Positions 27,222 through 35,822 of a DNA stretch of 64,000 nucleotides are shown in pieces; the stretch's first letter is position 1, and each line of letters starts with the position of its first letter. The DNA is from Bacillus norwichensis. GTDB lineage: Bacteria > Bacillota > Bacilli > Bacillales > Bacillaceae_C. The position numbers and the translations under genes are program-made. The notes beneath the pieces are model-generated. The model ran no database searches and was not told the origin of the DNA. It worked only from the letters and a program-made list of their open reading frames with translations. The stretch covers positions 1 through 64,000 of the forward strand of contig NZ_JACSPV010000004.1 in NCBI RefSeq assembly GCF_014836955.1, written 5' to 3'.

Positions 27222-29566
27222 GCCTGTTCCCTCCCCTTTTGGATTGCCCGCCATACTTTTTCTGAAGTAAGCGGCATATCAATATCCGTGATGCCAAATG
27301 GCGTGAGTGCATCCACTACTGCATTCATAACAGCTGGAATAGAAGCAGTTGTTCCGGTTTCCCCAACCCCTTTCGAGCCCAACGGGTTTACAGGAGACAT
27401 AGTTTCTGTGAATGAATTTTCAATTTCAGGGAAAAAACGTGCTTTTGGCATTGTATAATCCATAAAGGTACCGGACATTAACTGACCTTCGTCGTTGTAT
27501 ACGATTCCTTCCCACATGGCCTGCCCCACTCCCTGGGCGATTCCCCCATGCACTTGTCCAGATGCCGTAAGAGGATTAATGACACGTCCAACATCATCAA
27601 CAGCGATATACCGTTTAAGGTCGATTTCCCCTGTATCCTGATCAATTTCAACAATCACAATATGCGTGCCGAACGGATAAACGAAGTTTTCCGGATCAAA
27701 GAAGGCTTGTCCCTCCAAAGAAGGCTCCATACCCTCCGGCAGATTCCATGCATAGTTGGCTGCTTTGGCAATTTCTTGGAAAGTGCGCTCACGGCCAGGG
27801 ACGCCTTTTACTTTAAATACGCCATTTTCAAATTCTAAGTCTTCGGTAGATACCTCAAGTTCGTGAGCTGCAATCTTTTTCGCCTTGCCAACCACTCGGT
27901 CGGCAGCCATCGAAACCGCGCCTCCTCCTACAGCTGTCGAACGAGATCCATAAGTTCCCCACCCCATAGAAACAGCTTTCGTATCATTGAAAACGAATTC
28001 AATATCGTCCATCGGTATACCCAGCTTGTCCGAAACTACTTGACCAAACGTTGTTGCATGCCCTTGCCCATGCGGAGAAGTTCCAGCAAAAACAGTCACT
28101 TTTCCTGACGGATGAACTCGGACAGTCGAATTTTCCCAAACGCCTCCTTGGAATCCAATTGCTCCTGCAACTGCTGATGGACCAAATCCGCACAGCTCCA
28201 CGTATGTAGATAACCCGATGCCGATGAGCTTACCATCCTTGCGAAGCTCTCCTTGCTCTTTTCGGAGCTTTTCATAATCGACGATTTCCAACGCCTTTTT
28301 CAACGGCTTTTCATAATCACCGCTGTCATAGACAAGTCCTTGAGCATTTGTATATGGAAAAGCTTCTTTTGGTGCGAAGTTCTTTTTCCTCAATTCCAGT
28401 GGATCCATGCCAATCTCCCTAGCAAAAAGATCCATGATTCGTTCAATCTGGTAAGTTGCTTCAGGTTTCCCAGCTCCACGGTATGCATCCGTCGGGGTTG
28501 TGTTAGTGTATACACCGAATGTTTCGCACGATGCATGTGGAATATCGTAGGCACCTGTAATCATCAAACCAAAATCAATGGTTGGAACCCCTGGCCCCAT
28601 CGTAGAAAGATATGCTCCCATGTTGGCAATATTTGTCACACTAATCCCGGTCAGTTTTCCATCACGGTCTCCTGACAGCTCCACCTCGATGATTTCATCC
28701 CTGCCATGGTTCGAAGCCATAAAATGTTCATTGCGCTGCTCAATCCATTTAACAGGCTGATGCAAATCACGTGCAGCGAAGCCGATGAGTGCCTCATCTG
28801 GGTATACACCGATTTTCCCTCCGAATCCTCCGCCCATATCAGGAACAATGACCTGGAGCTTAGCTTCCGAAATTCCAAGGACGTCCGAAAGAACCATTCT
28901 ATGGATATGCGGATTCTGCGACGTGCAATATAATGTCAGCTCTCCTGTCGCAGGATGATATTGGCCTATCGCTGCCCGTGTTTCCATCGGGCTCGGGGCT
29001 ACCCGCTGTACATGAAAACTCTCCTTTACAACCACTTCCGCCGATTGAATAACCTCTTCTGGAATTTCACCCGCTTTCCAATGAAATGCGATATTATTGT
29101 CTATATCATCATGAACAAGTGGAGCGCCTTCCGCCATTGCCTTTTTTTGATGAACAGAAGGAGATAGCACTTCATATTCGACCTCGATCAAATCAAGGGC
29201 ATCACGAGCAGCATACTTATCTTCCGCAATGAGCATGGCAACACCATCACCTACATACCGGACACGGTCAATCGCAAGCGAGTATTGAGGAGCCTCTTTT
29301 AAATTACAGTCTGGTACAAGCCACGAAGAAGGAATTCTACCAATCTTCCCTTCCAAATCCTTACCTGTGTAAATTTTCACTACTCCTGGGGATTGCAAAG
29401 CCTCATCCAGATGGATATTCTTTATCTTCGCATGTGCATGAGGGCTTCTTAAAATGACAGCATGAAGCATTCCCGGCAATTGGATATCGTCAGAGAAATA
29501 TCCGCTTCCCGTCAGCAGCTTCGGATCCTCTTTCCTTTTCAGACTAGTTCCGACGACTGTTGTCAT
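27218..29566 (-). CDS. Molybdenum hydroxylase large (Mo-binding) subunit, CoxL form II-like
   Basis: 782 aa xanthine-dehydrogenase/aldehyde-oxidase family. The active-site loop reads AYRGAGK (residues 361-367). Aerobic CO dehydrogenase (form I) has AYRCSFR with the Cu-binding Cys, so this enzyme lacks that Cys and should not oxidise CO by the Cu-Mo mechanism. The molybdopterin motif [11 protein letters not shown] is at about 241-251, and the catalytic glutamate lies in [19 protein letters not shown] near the C-terminus. Such enzymes hydroxylate carbon next to a ring nitrogen, or aldehydes. The real substrate is unknown. It overlaps both neighbours by ATGA. Confidence 0.9.
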   Translation of the reverse strand: MTTVVGTSLKRKEDPKLLTGSGYFSDDIQLPGMLHAVILRSPHAHAKIKNIHLDEALQSPGVVKIYTGKDLEGKIGRIPSSWLVPDCNLKEAPQYSLAIDRVRYVGDGVAMLIAEDKYAARDALDLIEVEYEVLSPSVHQKKAMAEGAPLVHDDIDNNIAFHWKAGEIPEEVIQSAEVVVKESFHVQRVAPSPMETRAAIGQYHPATGELTLYCTSQNPHIHRMVLSDVLGISEAKLQVIVPDMGGGFGGKIGVYPDEALIGFAARDLHQPVKWIEQRNEHFMASNHGRDEIIEVELSGDRDGKLTGISVTNIANMGAYLSTMGPGVPTIDFGLMITGAYDIPHASCETFGVYTNTTPTDAYRGAGKPEATYQIERIMDLFAREIGMDPLELRKKNFAPKEAFPYTNAQGLVYDSGDYEKPLKKALEIVDYEKLRKEQGELRKDGKLIGIGLSTYVELCGFGPSAVAGAIGFQGGVWENSTVRVHPSGKVTVFAGTSPHGQGHATTFGQVVSDKLGIPMDDIEFVFNDTKAVSMGWGTYGSRSTAVGGGAVSMAADRVVGKAKKIAAHELEVSTEDLEFENGVFKVKGVPGRERTFQEIAKAANYAWNLPEGMEPSLEGQAFFDPENFVYPFGTHIVIVEIDQDTGEIDLKRYIAVDDVGRVINPLTASGQVHGGIAQGVGQAMWEGIVYNDEGQLMSGTFMDYTMPKARFFPEIENSFTETMSPVNPLGSKGVGETGTTASIPAVMNAVVDALTPFGITDIDMPLTSEKVWRAIQKGREQA

Positions 29567-30093
29567 GATGAACGCACCTCCCCTACAGTTACTTTGGCTG
29601 GAATTGACTGACCAGATTCTTCTATAATCTGTACAGCTTTTTGAACTGCCTTAACGATAAATTGATACCCTGTACACCTGCAAATGACTCCTTCCAGCCC
29701 TTCGCGAATTTCTGCCTCTGTCGGCTTTGGATTTTCGTTTAACAGCCCGATCATCGCCATCATGACTCCAGAAGTACAGTAACCGCATTGAAGTCCATGT
29801 TCTTCCCAAAAGCCCTGCTGAATAGGGTGCAGATGATCGATTGTCCCGATTCCTTCTACAGTCGTCACTTCAGCCCCATCCGCCTGCACCGCGAGCATCG
29901 TACAGGATTTCACAGCAGCACCGTCAACCATCACTGTACAGGCCCCGCATTGACTTGTATCGCAGCCGATATGTGTGCCGGTCAGTCCAAGCTCGTCGCG
30001 CAAAAAATGAGCAAGCAGCACTCTTGGTTCAGCGCTTGCTTTTCTCTCCCGGCCATTGACGGTCATATGCACTTCCATTTTATTATTTGTCAT
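29563..30093 (-). CDS. Molybdenum hydroxylase [2Fe-2S] subunit (CoxS-like)
   Basis: 176 aa. Plant-type ferredoxin cluster ligands are in [15 protein letters not shown] plus a later Cys (C44, C49, C52, C64). The second cluster ligands are CGYC and CRC (C103, C106, C138, C140), followed by [10 protein letters not shown]. It carries electrons from the Mo site to the FAD subunit. First of the three catalytic subunit genes; its stop overlaps the large-subunit start. Confidence 0.92.
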   Translation of the reverse strand: MTNNKMEVHMTVNGRERKASAEPRVLLAHFLRDELGLTGTHIGCDTSQCGACTVMVDGAAVKSCTMLAVQADGAEVTTVEGIGTIDHLHPIQQGFWEEHGLQCGYCTSGVMMAMIGLLNENPKPTEAEIREGLEGVICRCTGYQFIVKAVQKAVQIIEESGQSIPAKVTVGEVRSS

Positions 30094-30125
30094 AAACCGC
30101 TCCTCCTACATATAAATATGGTCTG

Positions 30126-30578
30126 TTACAGGTTTATAATTTTTTTCGTTTCTTTTTCAATATCCTTGAAGAACTGTCCCAATAACAGCTTGGCTACTCC
30201 CCCCATGACACGTTGGCCGACAGAAGCCAGCATTCCAGTCACACTCACATCTGCACTGCAAGTTAGAATAGCTCCCGCCTCTGAATCCTTCACTTCCATG
30301 TTAGCGCTTGCATTTATTTCACCAGGCTTTCCTTTTCCATGAACAATTAGTTTATAAAACTCTGGTTCTCTTTTTTCCACCTGTCGGACTTCAGCCGTAA
30401 ACACCCCCTTAATCGGGCCTACATTAATACCAAGTTCAGCATCGTATACATCCTCTTCTATTTCTTCAAAAGATTTGCATCCCGGCAAAGCCCCCCGCAA
30501 CACCTCCTTATTCTGTAATGTATTCCAAAGCATTTCGACAGAGACACCTTTAAAAGTATGAGAGTTTTCTATTTTCAT
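30126..30578 (-). CDS. CoxG/SRPBCC domain protein
   Basis: 150 aa. A single SRPBCC (START-like) domain with the CoxG hallmarks ALPGCKSFEEIEEDVYDAEL and a C-terminal GVAKLLLGQFFKDIEK helix. CoxG helps to recruit or anchor CO-dehydrogenase-type enzymes at the membrane. Many form-II-type clusters carry one. I start at ATG AAA ATT GAA; the frame is open 15 codons further but that extension is unlike the family. It leads the hydroxylase operon 32 bp before the Fe-S subunit. Confidence 0.82.
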   Translation of the reverse strand: MKIENSHTFKGVSVEMLWNTLQNKEVLRGALPGCKSFEEIEEDVYDAELGINVGPIKGVFTAEVRQVEKREPEFYKLIVHGKGKPGEINASANMEVKDSEAGAILTCSADVSVTGMLASVGQRVMGGVAKLLLGQFFKDIEKETKKIINL

Positions 30579-30610
30579 GAAATTTAAGTCATTCCTTTCT
30601 TTTTTGTTCA

Positions 30611-30645
30611 AGGCACAAAACATAGAAAAAATTAGTTTTGTGCCT
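30611..30645. promoter_or_regulatory. Perfect 11-bp inverted repeat upstream of the hydroxylase operon
   Basis: AGGCACAAAAC (30611-30621) and GTTTTGTGCCT (30635-30645) with a 13-nt AT-rich centre, 33 bp before the coxG-like start. There is no T-run, so it is more likely an operator overlapping the promoter than a terminator. Confidence 0.5.
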
Positions 30646-30742
30646 CCAACTTTTTTACTAATCTAAAGATCTAGTTAGCTTGAACAAAAGACTTGCTCTA
30701 TATAGAAGATGAATTTGAAACAGGTGTATCAGATTTTCTAGG

Positions 30743-30863
30743 TTTCGGATAGTATTTTTGAATCCCGGACAGTATTATCAGATTTCGGATAGTATTTTTT
30801 GAATTCTCGACAGTATATGCCTACATTCGGATGGTACTTTCGTTTCCCAGACAGTATTTTTAT
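30743..30863. repeat. Short minisatellite of six alternating ~20-bp units
   Basis: Units A (TTTCGGATAGTATTTTTGAA) and B (TCCCGGACAGTATTATCAGA) alternate three times, with growing divergence toward the 3' side. It fills part of the 30579-31044 gap between the hydroxylase operon and pxpA. No gene is seen in this gap. Confidence 0.75.
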
Positions 30864-31044
30864 AAGCTGTATCGCTTTGATCGAAGAATCTTTGATTGTA
30901 CGGAACTGAATCCCAACTTGCGCAACAGGAGAAGAAAAGCTGCGTTCAACTTATATAGTTAGTCAAACCTCAGAGGGCCTATTAATTAGCTCCTGTTAAC
31001 CAAGCATTTCAGCAGCTCCCCTACTAAGCCATGGTCACACTAGA

Positions 31045-31812
31045 TTAGCTGATGACTCCCCTGACTGGAACAATCTCTACATCATTCGCCTTCAATGCTG
31101 AAACAATCGTTTTCGCAAGCTCAGAGGCACCGGGGGTATCTCCATGGATACAAACTGTCTGCGCCTTGACAAAAGCCTCTTTTCCATCATCGGTAATAAC
31201 AGTCCCTTCTTTAACCATACGTACAACCCGTTGGGCCATTTCATCATAATCCTGGATTGTCGGTCCCCTTCTAGTCAGCACGATTGATCCGCTTTCAGTA
31301 TGTTCACGGTCTGAATATGTTTCAAGTGCAACAGGGATTCCCATTTTTTGTGCTTCTTCCCATACCTCAGAATGATTTAAGGCAAAAACAATCGTTTCTG
31401 GATTCACCTCGTGAATAGCCTCCAAAACTGCCCGTGCAAGCTGCTTGTCTTCCATCGCTTTCATAAACAGTGCTCCATGAGGCTTGCAATGCTGAATATC
31501 CACCTGCAACGCTCTCGCAAATTCTCTCAGTGCTCCAGTCTGATACGTAATATAGTCCTTCACTTCTTGAGCAGTGCATGTCATATAGCGCCGCCCAAAT
31601 CCAAGAAGATCTGGAAAGCCCGGGTGGGCTCCGATCCCCACTCCGTGCTCTTTTGCCAGCTCAACGGTCCTTCTCATCACTTGCGGATCTCCGGCATGGA
31701 AACCGCAGGCAATGTTGGCAGAGGTAATATACTTCATCATTTCTTCATCGTTGCCCAGCTCATAAAGAGCGAAGCTCTCACCCATATCGCAGTTTAAATC
31801 CACTTTATACAT
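31045..31812 (-). CDS. pxpA: 5-oxoprolinase subunit PxpA (LamB/YcsF family)
   Basis: 255 aa, the family's usual length. The N-terminus (VDLNCDMGESFALYELGND), the metal-site region SANIACGFHAGDP and the GIGAHPGFPDLLGFGRR block (about residues 58-75) are diagnostic. PxpA binds the cyclic amide (5-oxoproline in the known enzyme) and acts with PxpB and PxpC in ATP-dependent ring opening to glutamate. Last gene of the pxpB-pxpC-accB-accC-pxpA operon, 8 bp after accC. Confidence 0.92.
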   Translation of the reverse strand: MYKVDLNCDMGESFALYELGNDEEMMKYITSANIACGFHAGDPQVMRRTVELAKEHGVGIGAHPGFPDLLGFGRRYMTCTAQEVKDYITYQTGALREFARALQVDIQHCKPHGALFMKAMEDKQLARAVLEAIHEVNPETIVFALNHSEVWEEAQKMGIPVALETYSDREHTESGSIVLTRRGPTIQDYDEMAQRVVRMVKEGTVITDDGKEAFVKAQTVCIHGDTPGASELAKTIVSALKANDVEIVPVRGVIS

Positions 31813-31820
31813 CTTTGCAC

Positions 31821-33164
31821 CTACTTTCGTTGCTTCTGGAATTCATCAAGAAATTTCGTTGTGTACTCCCCTTTGTTAAAGCTTCCACTTTCCATGATGT
31901 CCTGGAGCAATAACAGATTGGTAGTGATACCATCTACCTTCAACTGTTCCAAGGCTTCTTTCATTTTCTTGATGGCCTGATTTCTGTCACCGCCGTGAAT
32001 GATGATTTTTCCAATCATTGGGTCATAAAAAGGCGATACCTGACTTCCTTCTTCAATAGCGAAATCAAGTCGGGTATGTTCTGGTAAAACCAATCGTTTA
32101 ATTGTTCCTGGAGAAGGAAAATATGTGTTTGGATCTTCAGCATACAGACGGCATTCGATAGAGTGCCCGTTCTTTGTGATATTTGACTGCTGAAAAGGAA
32201 GTTTCTCTCCCGCAGCAAGCTGAAGCTGAAGTTCTACAAGGTCCAAGCCCGTAATCTCCTCTGTGACAGGGTGTTCAACCTGAAGACGTGTATTCATTTC
32301 AAGAAAGTAAAAGTTTTTCTCCCCATCGAAAATGAATTCCATCGTACCAACATTCGTATATCCGATATGCTGTACACCGCGGATTGCAGTCTGCAGCAGC
32401 TCTTCCCTTCGTTGTTCATCCAAATACGGCGAAGGACTCTCCTCGACAACTTTCTGGTTCCTTCGCTGGACTGAACACTCCCGTTCAAATAGGTGAATCA
32501 CGTTTCCTTGTTTGTCCGCAGCAATTTGCACTTCGATATGACGAGGATTGCTTATCCATTTTTCCAAGAACAGATCCCCATCTCCGAAAAACGATTCAGC
32601 CCGCTGTTTCGTAGAATCAAAAGCTTTTGCTAGTTCATCAGCGTTATGAACGAGCTGCATCCCGATGCCGCCCCCGCCTGCACTAGCTTTTAGCATAAGT
32701 GGATAACCGATTTCCTCAGCAAGATTCACTGCTTCTTCAATCGAATTCAGCCGGCCTTCTGACCCAGGTACAACCGGAACCCCAGCCTTCTGCATCTGTG
32801 AGCGCGCTTCCAGTTTGCTGCCCATTAACTCTATCGACTTGGCTGTTGGTCCAATGAATGTGATTCCTTCTTCCTCGCAACGACGCACAAATGTGGCGTT
32901 TTCTGATAAAAATCCATAGCCCGGATGAATAGCGTCTGCATTTGTTTCCTTAGCGGCTTGGATAATGTTGTCAATATCAAGATAGCTTTTCTTCGCCTGA
33001 GCTGGACCTACACAAACGGCAATTGTCGCTTCTTTAACGAATGGCATCTCTGCATCCGCTTCCGAATAAACAGCAACCGTTTCTATGCCGAGACGCTGAC
33101 ATGTCCGTATGATCCTGCGGGCGATTTCTCCTCTATTGGCTATTAATACTCTTTTAAAAAACAC
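31821..33164 (-). CDS. accC: Biotin carboxylase (AccC family) of the pxp operon
   Basis: About 447 aa. N-terminal RVLIANRGEIARRIIRTCQR, ATP-grasp glycine loop KASAGGGGIGMQLV, and FLEMNTRLQVEHPVTEEITG are all intact. It carboxylates biotin on the BCCP using ATP and bicarbonate. Two in-frame GTG codons lie at the start; the second is 8 nt after AGGAG and is preferred. Its place between pxpA and a BCCP gene, not next to acetyl-CoA carboxyltransferase genes, suggests it serves the PxpBC (AHS1/AHS2) proteins. Confidence 0.9.
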   Translation of the reverse strand: MFFKRVLIANRGEIARRIIRTCQRLGIETVAVYSEADAEMPFVKEATIAVCVGPAQAKKSYLDIDNIIQAAKETNADAIHPGYGFLSENATFVRRCEEEGITFIGPTAKSIELMGSKLEARSQMQKAGVPVVPGSEGRLNSIEEAVNLAEEIGYPLMLKASAGGGGIGMQLVHNADELAKAFDSTKQRAESFFGDGDLFLEKWISNPRHIEVQIAADKQGNVIHLFERECSVQRRNQKVVEESPSPYLDEQRREELLQTAIRGVQHIGYTNVGTMEFIFDGEKNFYFLEMNTRLQVEHPVTEEITGLDLVELQLQLAAGEKLPFQQSNITKNGHSIECRLYAEDPNTYFPSPGTIKRLVLPEHTRLDFAIEEGSQVSPFYDPMIGKIIIHGGDRNQAIKKMKEALEQLKVDGITTNLLLLQDIMESGSFNKGEYTTKFLDEFQKQRK

Positions 33165-33198
33165 AGGCACTTCTCCTTTTCAAAATCTAATTGATTAC

Positions 33199-33441
33199 TC
33201 ATTTCAATTTGGCGATTTCTTGTCCGGCATCCAAAAGTTGCTCTTCCTCAACCAAAAACGATTCGATCACGCCATCTGCCTCAGCCTTGATCTCATAGTA
33301 ATTTTTCATGACCTCAACTAGCCCAATCACATCTCCTGCCTTGACTGAATCTCCCTCATTAACAAATACCTCTTGATCCGGGGATGGTTTTCTGTAAAAT
33401 ACTCCTGGAATAGGTGAAATAATTGTTTTGTTCTCTTCCAT
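33199..33441 (-). CDS. accB: Short biotin carboxyl carrier protein of the pxp operon
   Basis: 80 aa, consisting of little more than one biotinyl domain, much shorter than a housekeeping AccB with its Ala/Pro-rich N-terminal extension. The biotinylation site reads EVMKN (K46) instead of the usual EAMKM, with the lysine and following turn conserved. It begins only 2 bp after the pxpC stop. It should carry carboxybiotin between AccC and the PxpBC carboxyltransferase-like proteins. Confidence 0.85.
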   Translation of the reverse strand: MEENKTIISPIPGVFYRKPSPDQEVFVNEGDSVKAGDVIGLVEVMKNYYEIKAEADGVIESFLVEEEQLLDAGQEIAKLK

Positions 33442-33443
33442 TG

Positions 33444-34430
33444 TTATGCCTCCTGCTGCGATATAATTTGTTCTCTTATTTGCTTGATTTTTTCCTTCTC
33501 AGCTTTTCTTGCTTCAAGTGCTTCATCAATACTGACAGAGATAAAGCGTACTTTTTCATTCGTCTTCGCCTGAGCCATTTTATTCAGATCCGGGCTGATA
33601 ATTGTAGCAATAGTCGCATATCCGCCTCCAGTAACAGCATCATTTAACAAAGCAATCGGCTCGACACCATCCGGTACCTGAATGGAACCGATTGGATAAC
33701 CCAAATCCACCACATTGGAAGGATTGCTTCCGGCTCCAAATGGCTGCTCTCTTTCCACAAAATTCAGGCGCTCTCCTTTGAAACGATAACCAACCCGGTT
33801 GGCTTCAGGTGTAATAGTCCAATCCAATGAAAAGAAACGTTCCTTACTTTCTTCAGTTAAACGGTAGCTGCACAGCCCCACAACGACCCGAATTTCATGT
33901 TTTTTAGAGTATGTGGGAATTAACTCCTCAGGGACACGAGTTCCGACTTTTACTTCACTTCTGACGTCATCCCCAATTTTTAGCTCATCGCCTGCTTGCA
34001 AAGCACGCCCATCCAATCCGCCTATGCCGCATAAAGTATAGGTTGCTCTTGATTCCATAATCACCGGGACATCAATCCCACCTTGTACCGCCAAATAGAC
34101 CCTTGCACCGCCTTTTACAAAATCAAACGAGAGTGTGTCCCCAGCTTTGATTGACAATGTCTCCCACATAGGAACCGGTCTCCCATTGATTTTTGGCGGA
34201 ATCTCTCCCCCTGTTAGCGCAATAACAGCATCCCTCTCAAATTCAAGAATAGGCCCCATGTATGTAATTTCCAATGATGCTGCTCTATCATCATTACCAA
34301 CAAGGACATTCCCCACTTTGTAAGAAAATTGGTCCATTGCTCCAGAAGGAGGCATTCCCACCTCATAATATCCAATCCGCCCAACATCCTGAATGGTTGT
34401 TTGCAAACCCGGATTTTTCACTTTGATCAT
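33444..34430 (-). CDS. pxpC: 5-oxoprolinase subunit PxpC (AHS2 family), second copy
   Basis: 328 aa. TTIQDVGRIGYYEVGMPPSG, GGIDVPVIMESRATYTLCG and PIGSIQVPDGVEPIALLNDA match the same family blocks as the copy at 17.4 kb, with clear divergence between the two. AHS2 domains are related to allophanate hydrolase subunit 2 and urea-carboxylase carboxyltransferase domains, which fits the accB/accC neighbours. ATG overlaps the pxpB stop. Confidence 0.9.
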   Translation of the reverse strand: MIKVKNPGLQTTIQDVGRIGYYEVGMPPSGAMDQFSYKVGNVLVGNDDRAASLEITYMGPILEFERDAVIALTGGEIPPKINGRPVPMWETLSIKAGDTLSFDFVKGGARVYLAVQGGIDVPVIMESRATYTLCGIGGLDGRALQAGDELKIGDDVRSEVKVGTRVPEELIPTYSKKHEIRVVVGLCSYRLTEESKERFFSLDWTITPEANRVGYRFKGERLNFVEREQPFGAGSNPSNVVDLGYPIGSIQVPDGVEPIALLNDAVTGGGYATIATIISPDLNKMAQAKTNEKVRFISVSIDEALEARKAEKEKIKQIREQIISQQEA

Positions 34431-35296
34431 GAGTATAGCCTCCTTAGCACTTCTTCGGAAAACGTTTTCGGATTTTCGAGCACTTGTTTTGGAGTAAAAC
34501 TGATCTCCTTTGTTAAATAGCGAAAAGTTCCTTTCTCTACCTCTTCCCTGATGGAATCGTACTCTTCCCGTGTTACACTCCGGTACCTGAAGATGTCACC
34601 TTGTTTAGGAAATGTCATCGTATCCTGGAAGTCGTATAGCTTGCTGTCTTTTTCAAAGATTGGCGCGGCAGCAATTCCAAATAATTGGTAGCCTCCGGCT
34701 CCATCTACCGGATAAATCACGGAGAAAGCTCCTCCAAGACCGAAAGCCCTTTCAGGTGTGAAAGTTCTAGGCCGAACATATTTCGGTGCTTCAATCTGCT
34801 GGTCACGCGGCACCATCTGATAGCACCATGGAAGACCAGGGACAAAACCAATCATCGTGACGAGATAGGGAGCTCCCGTCATGGCATCAATCAAAGCATC
34901 TGTTGAATCAAATCCATTGATTCGTGCCGTATATTCCAAATCCGTTGAGTTGGGGTCCTGATGCCGATCTCTAAATCGCATCAACGCCTCATGGGTCCAT
35001 GGATCCTCAAACAAAACAGGGACGTCAACCATTCGTGAAGACAGTTCAAAATCATCAATAGATGTCGTCTGCTCCAACTCTTTCAGCTTTGAAATCAGCT
35101 CGTCCGGATGAATTTTTTCAGGTTCAAACCGAACCATATAAGAAGCATTTGAAGGGCAAATATCCAAAATACCTGAGAGCTGCTCCTCTTTTAATCGTTT
35201 TGTTATTGCCATCGCCTGGAAGTTCACTTCTAGGCTCATCTCTTCTGACAGTTCGACAAAAATAAATTCATCTCCGCCATATTCATAACGCGTCAT
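34427..35296 (-). CDS. pxpB: 5-oxoprolinase subunit PxpB (AHS1 family), second copy
   Basis: 289 aa. SNASYMVRFEPEKIHPDEL, TMIGFVPGLPWCYQM and PRTFTPERAFGLGGAFSVIY are conserved family blocks. It starts at ATG ACG CGT, 8 nt after AGGTG. First gene of the operon pxpB-pxpC-accB-accC-pxpA; a -24/-12 promoter lies about 42 bp upstream. Forms the ATP-dependent lactam-opening complex with PxpC and PxpA. Confidence 0.9.
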   Translation of the reverse strand: MTRYEYGGDEFIFVELSEEMSLEVNFQAMAITKRLKEEQLSGILDICPSNASYMVRFEPEKIHPDELISKLKELEQTTSIDDFELSSRMVDVPVLFEDPWTHEALMRFRDRHQDPNSTDLEYTARINGFDSTDALIDAMTGAPYLVTMIGFVPGLPWCYQMVPRDQQIEAPKYVRPRTFTPERAFGLGGAFSVIYPVDGAGGYQLFGIAAAPIFEKDSKLYDFQDTMTFPKQGDIFRYRSVTREEYDSIREEVEKGTFRYLTKEISFTPKQVLENPKTFSEEVLRRLYS

Positions 35297-35337
35297 TAGC
35301 CACTCACCTCTCATTTACTCTATATTGTTATCTATAT

Positions 35338-35353
35338 CGCAATATTCATGCCA
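35338..35353 (-). promoter_or_regulatory. Sigma-54 (-24/-12) promoter of the pxp operon
   Basis: TGGCATGAATATTGCG on the minus strand matches TGGCAC-N5-TTGCW with exact GG-N10-GC spacing. It ends 42 bp before the pxpB start. A sigma-54 activator gene with intact GAFTGA lies 14 kb away in the same gene set. Confidence 0.7.
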
Positions 35354-35404
35354 ACAACGAAACGTGGTATCCTCCGATATTTCTTCTCTCTTCATCCATA
35401 AATA

Positions 35405-35440
35405 TTTCAAAAATGAAATTCTAATATTTCATTTTTGAAA
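35405..35440. promoter_or_regulatory. Paired palindromes, probable upstream activator sequence
   Basis: TTTCAAAAATGAAA (35405-35418) and its exact complement TTTCATTTTTGAAA (35427-35440) are separated by 8 bp. Each arm is itself a near-palindrome, TTTCA-N4-TGAAA. They lie roughly 80-115 bp upstream of the predicted transcription start, the usual place for a sigma-54 enhancer. The rest of 35297-35822 holds no gene I can support. Confidence 0.6.
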
Positions 35441-35822
35441 TAAGAAATTCTTTAAGATGAAAAAATGCCGAAAACCAAATTCCCGAGCGTGGTGCAGAGA
35501 TCCTTACGTTTTCCTCCTTCATTCCACATGACACTCCCCCTAAAATTCGAGTTATTTTCGCGAAGCCAGTACTAGCAAGAAGAAAGGGTACAGCTTCCAA
35601 GATAAACTTTTTCAGATATTTAAACTCAGAAACATCACAGTTACTGTTTTCATGGACTTTACGTCCATTTGACCTCAAAAGTATGATTGAATGATTGAAT
35701 CATCTACAGACTTTATGTCGAAATTTGATTGTTTTACTTAGGGTAGTTCCTTTCAAAATTTTTTTATAAAAAATGAACTTTTTGTATCTATTATTTCTCT
35801 TATAGATGAGTGAGGTGAGGGC

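Noticed and set aside
26364..30578. Aerobic carbon monoxide dehydrogenase
   Set aside because: The gene order is similar, but the large subunit has AYRGAGK rather than the Cu-ligand loop AYRCSFR.
35421..35678. 85-codon minus-strand open frame
   Set aside because: No recognisable domain, no good ribosome binding site, and it overlaps the palindrome pair that looks like a regulatory site.
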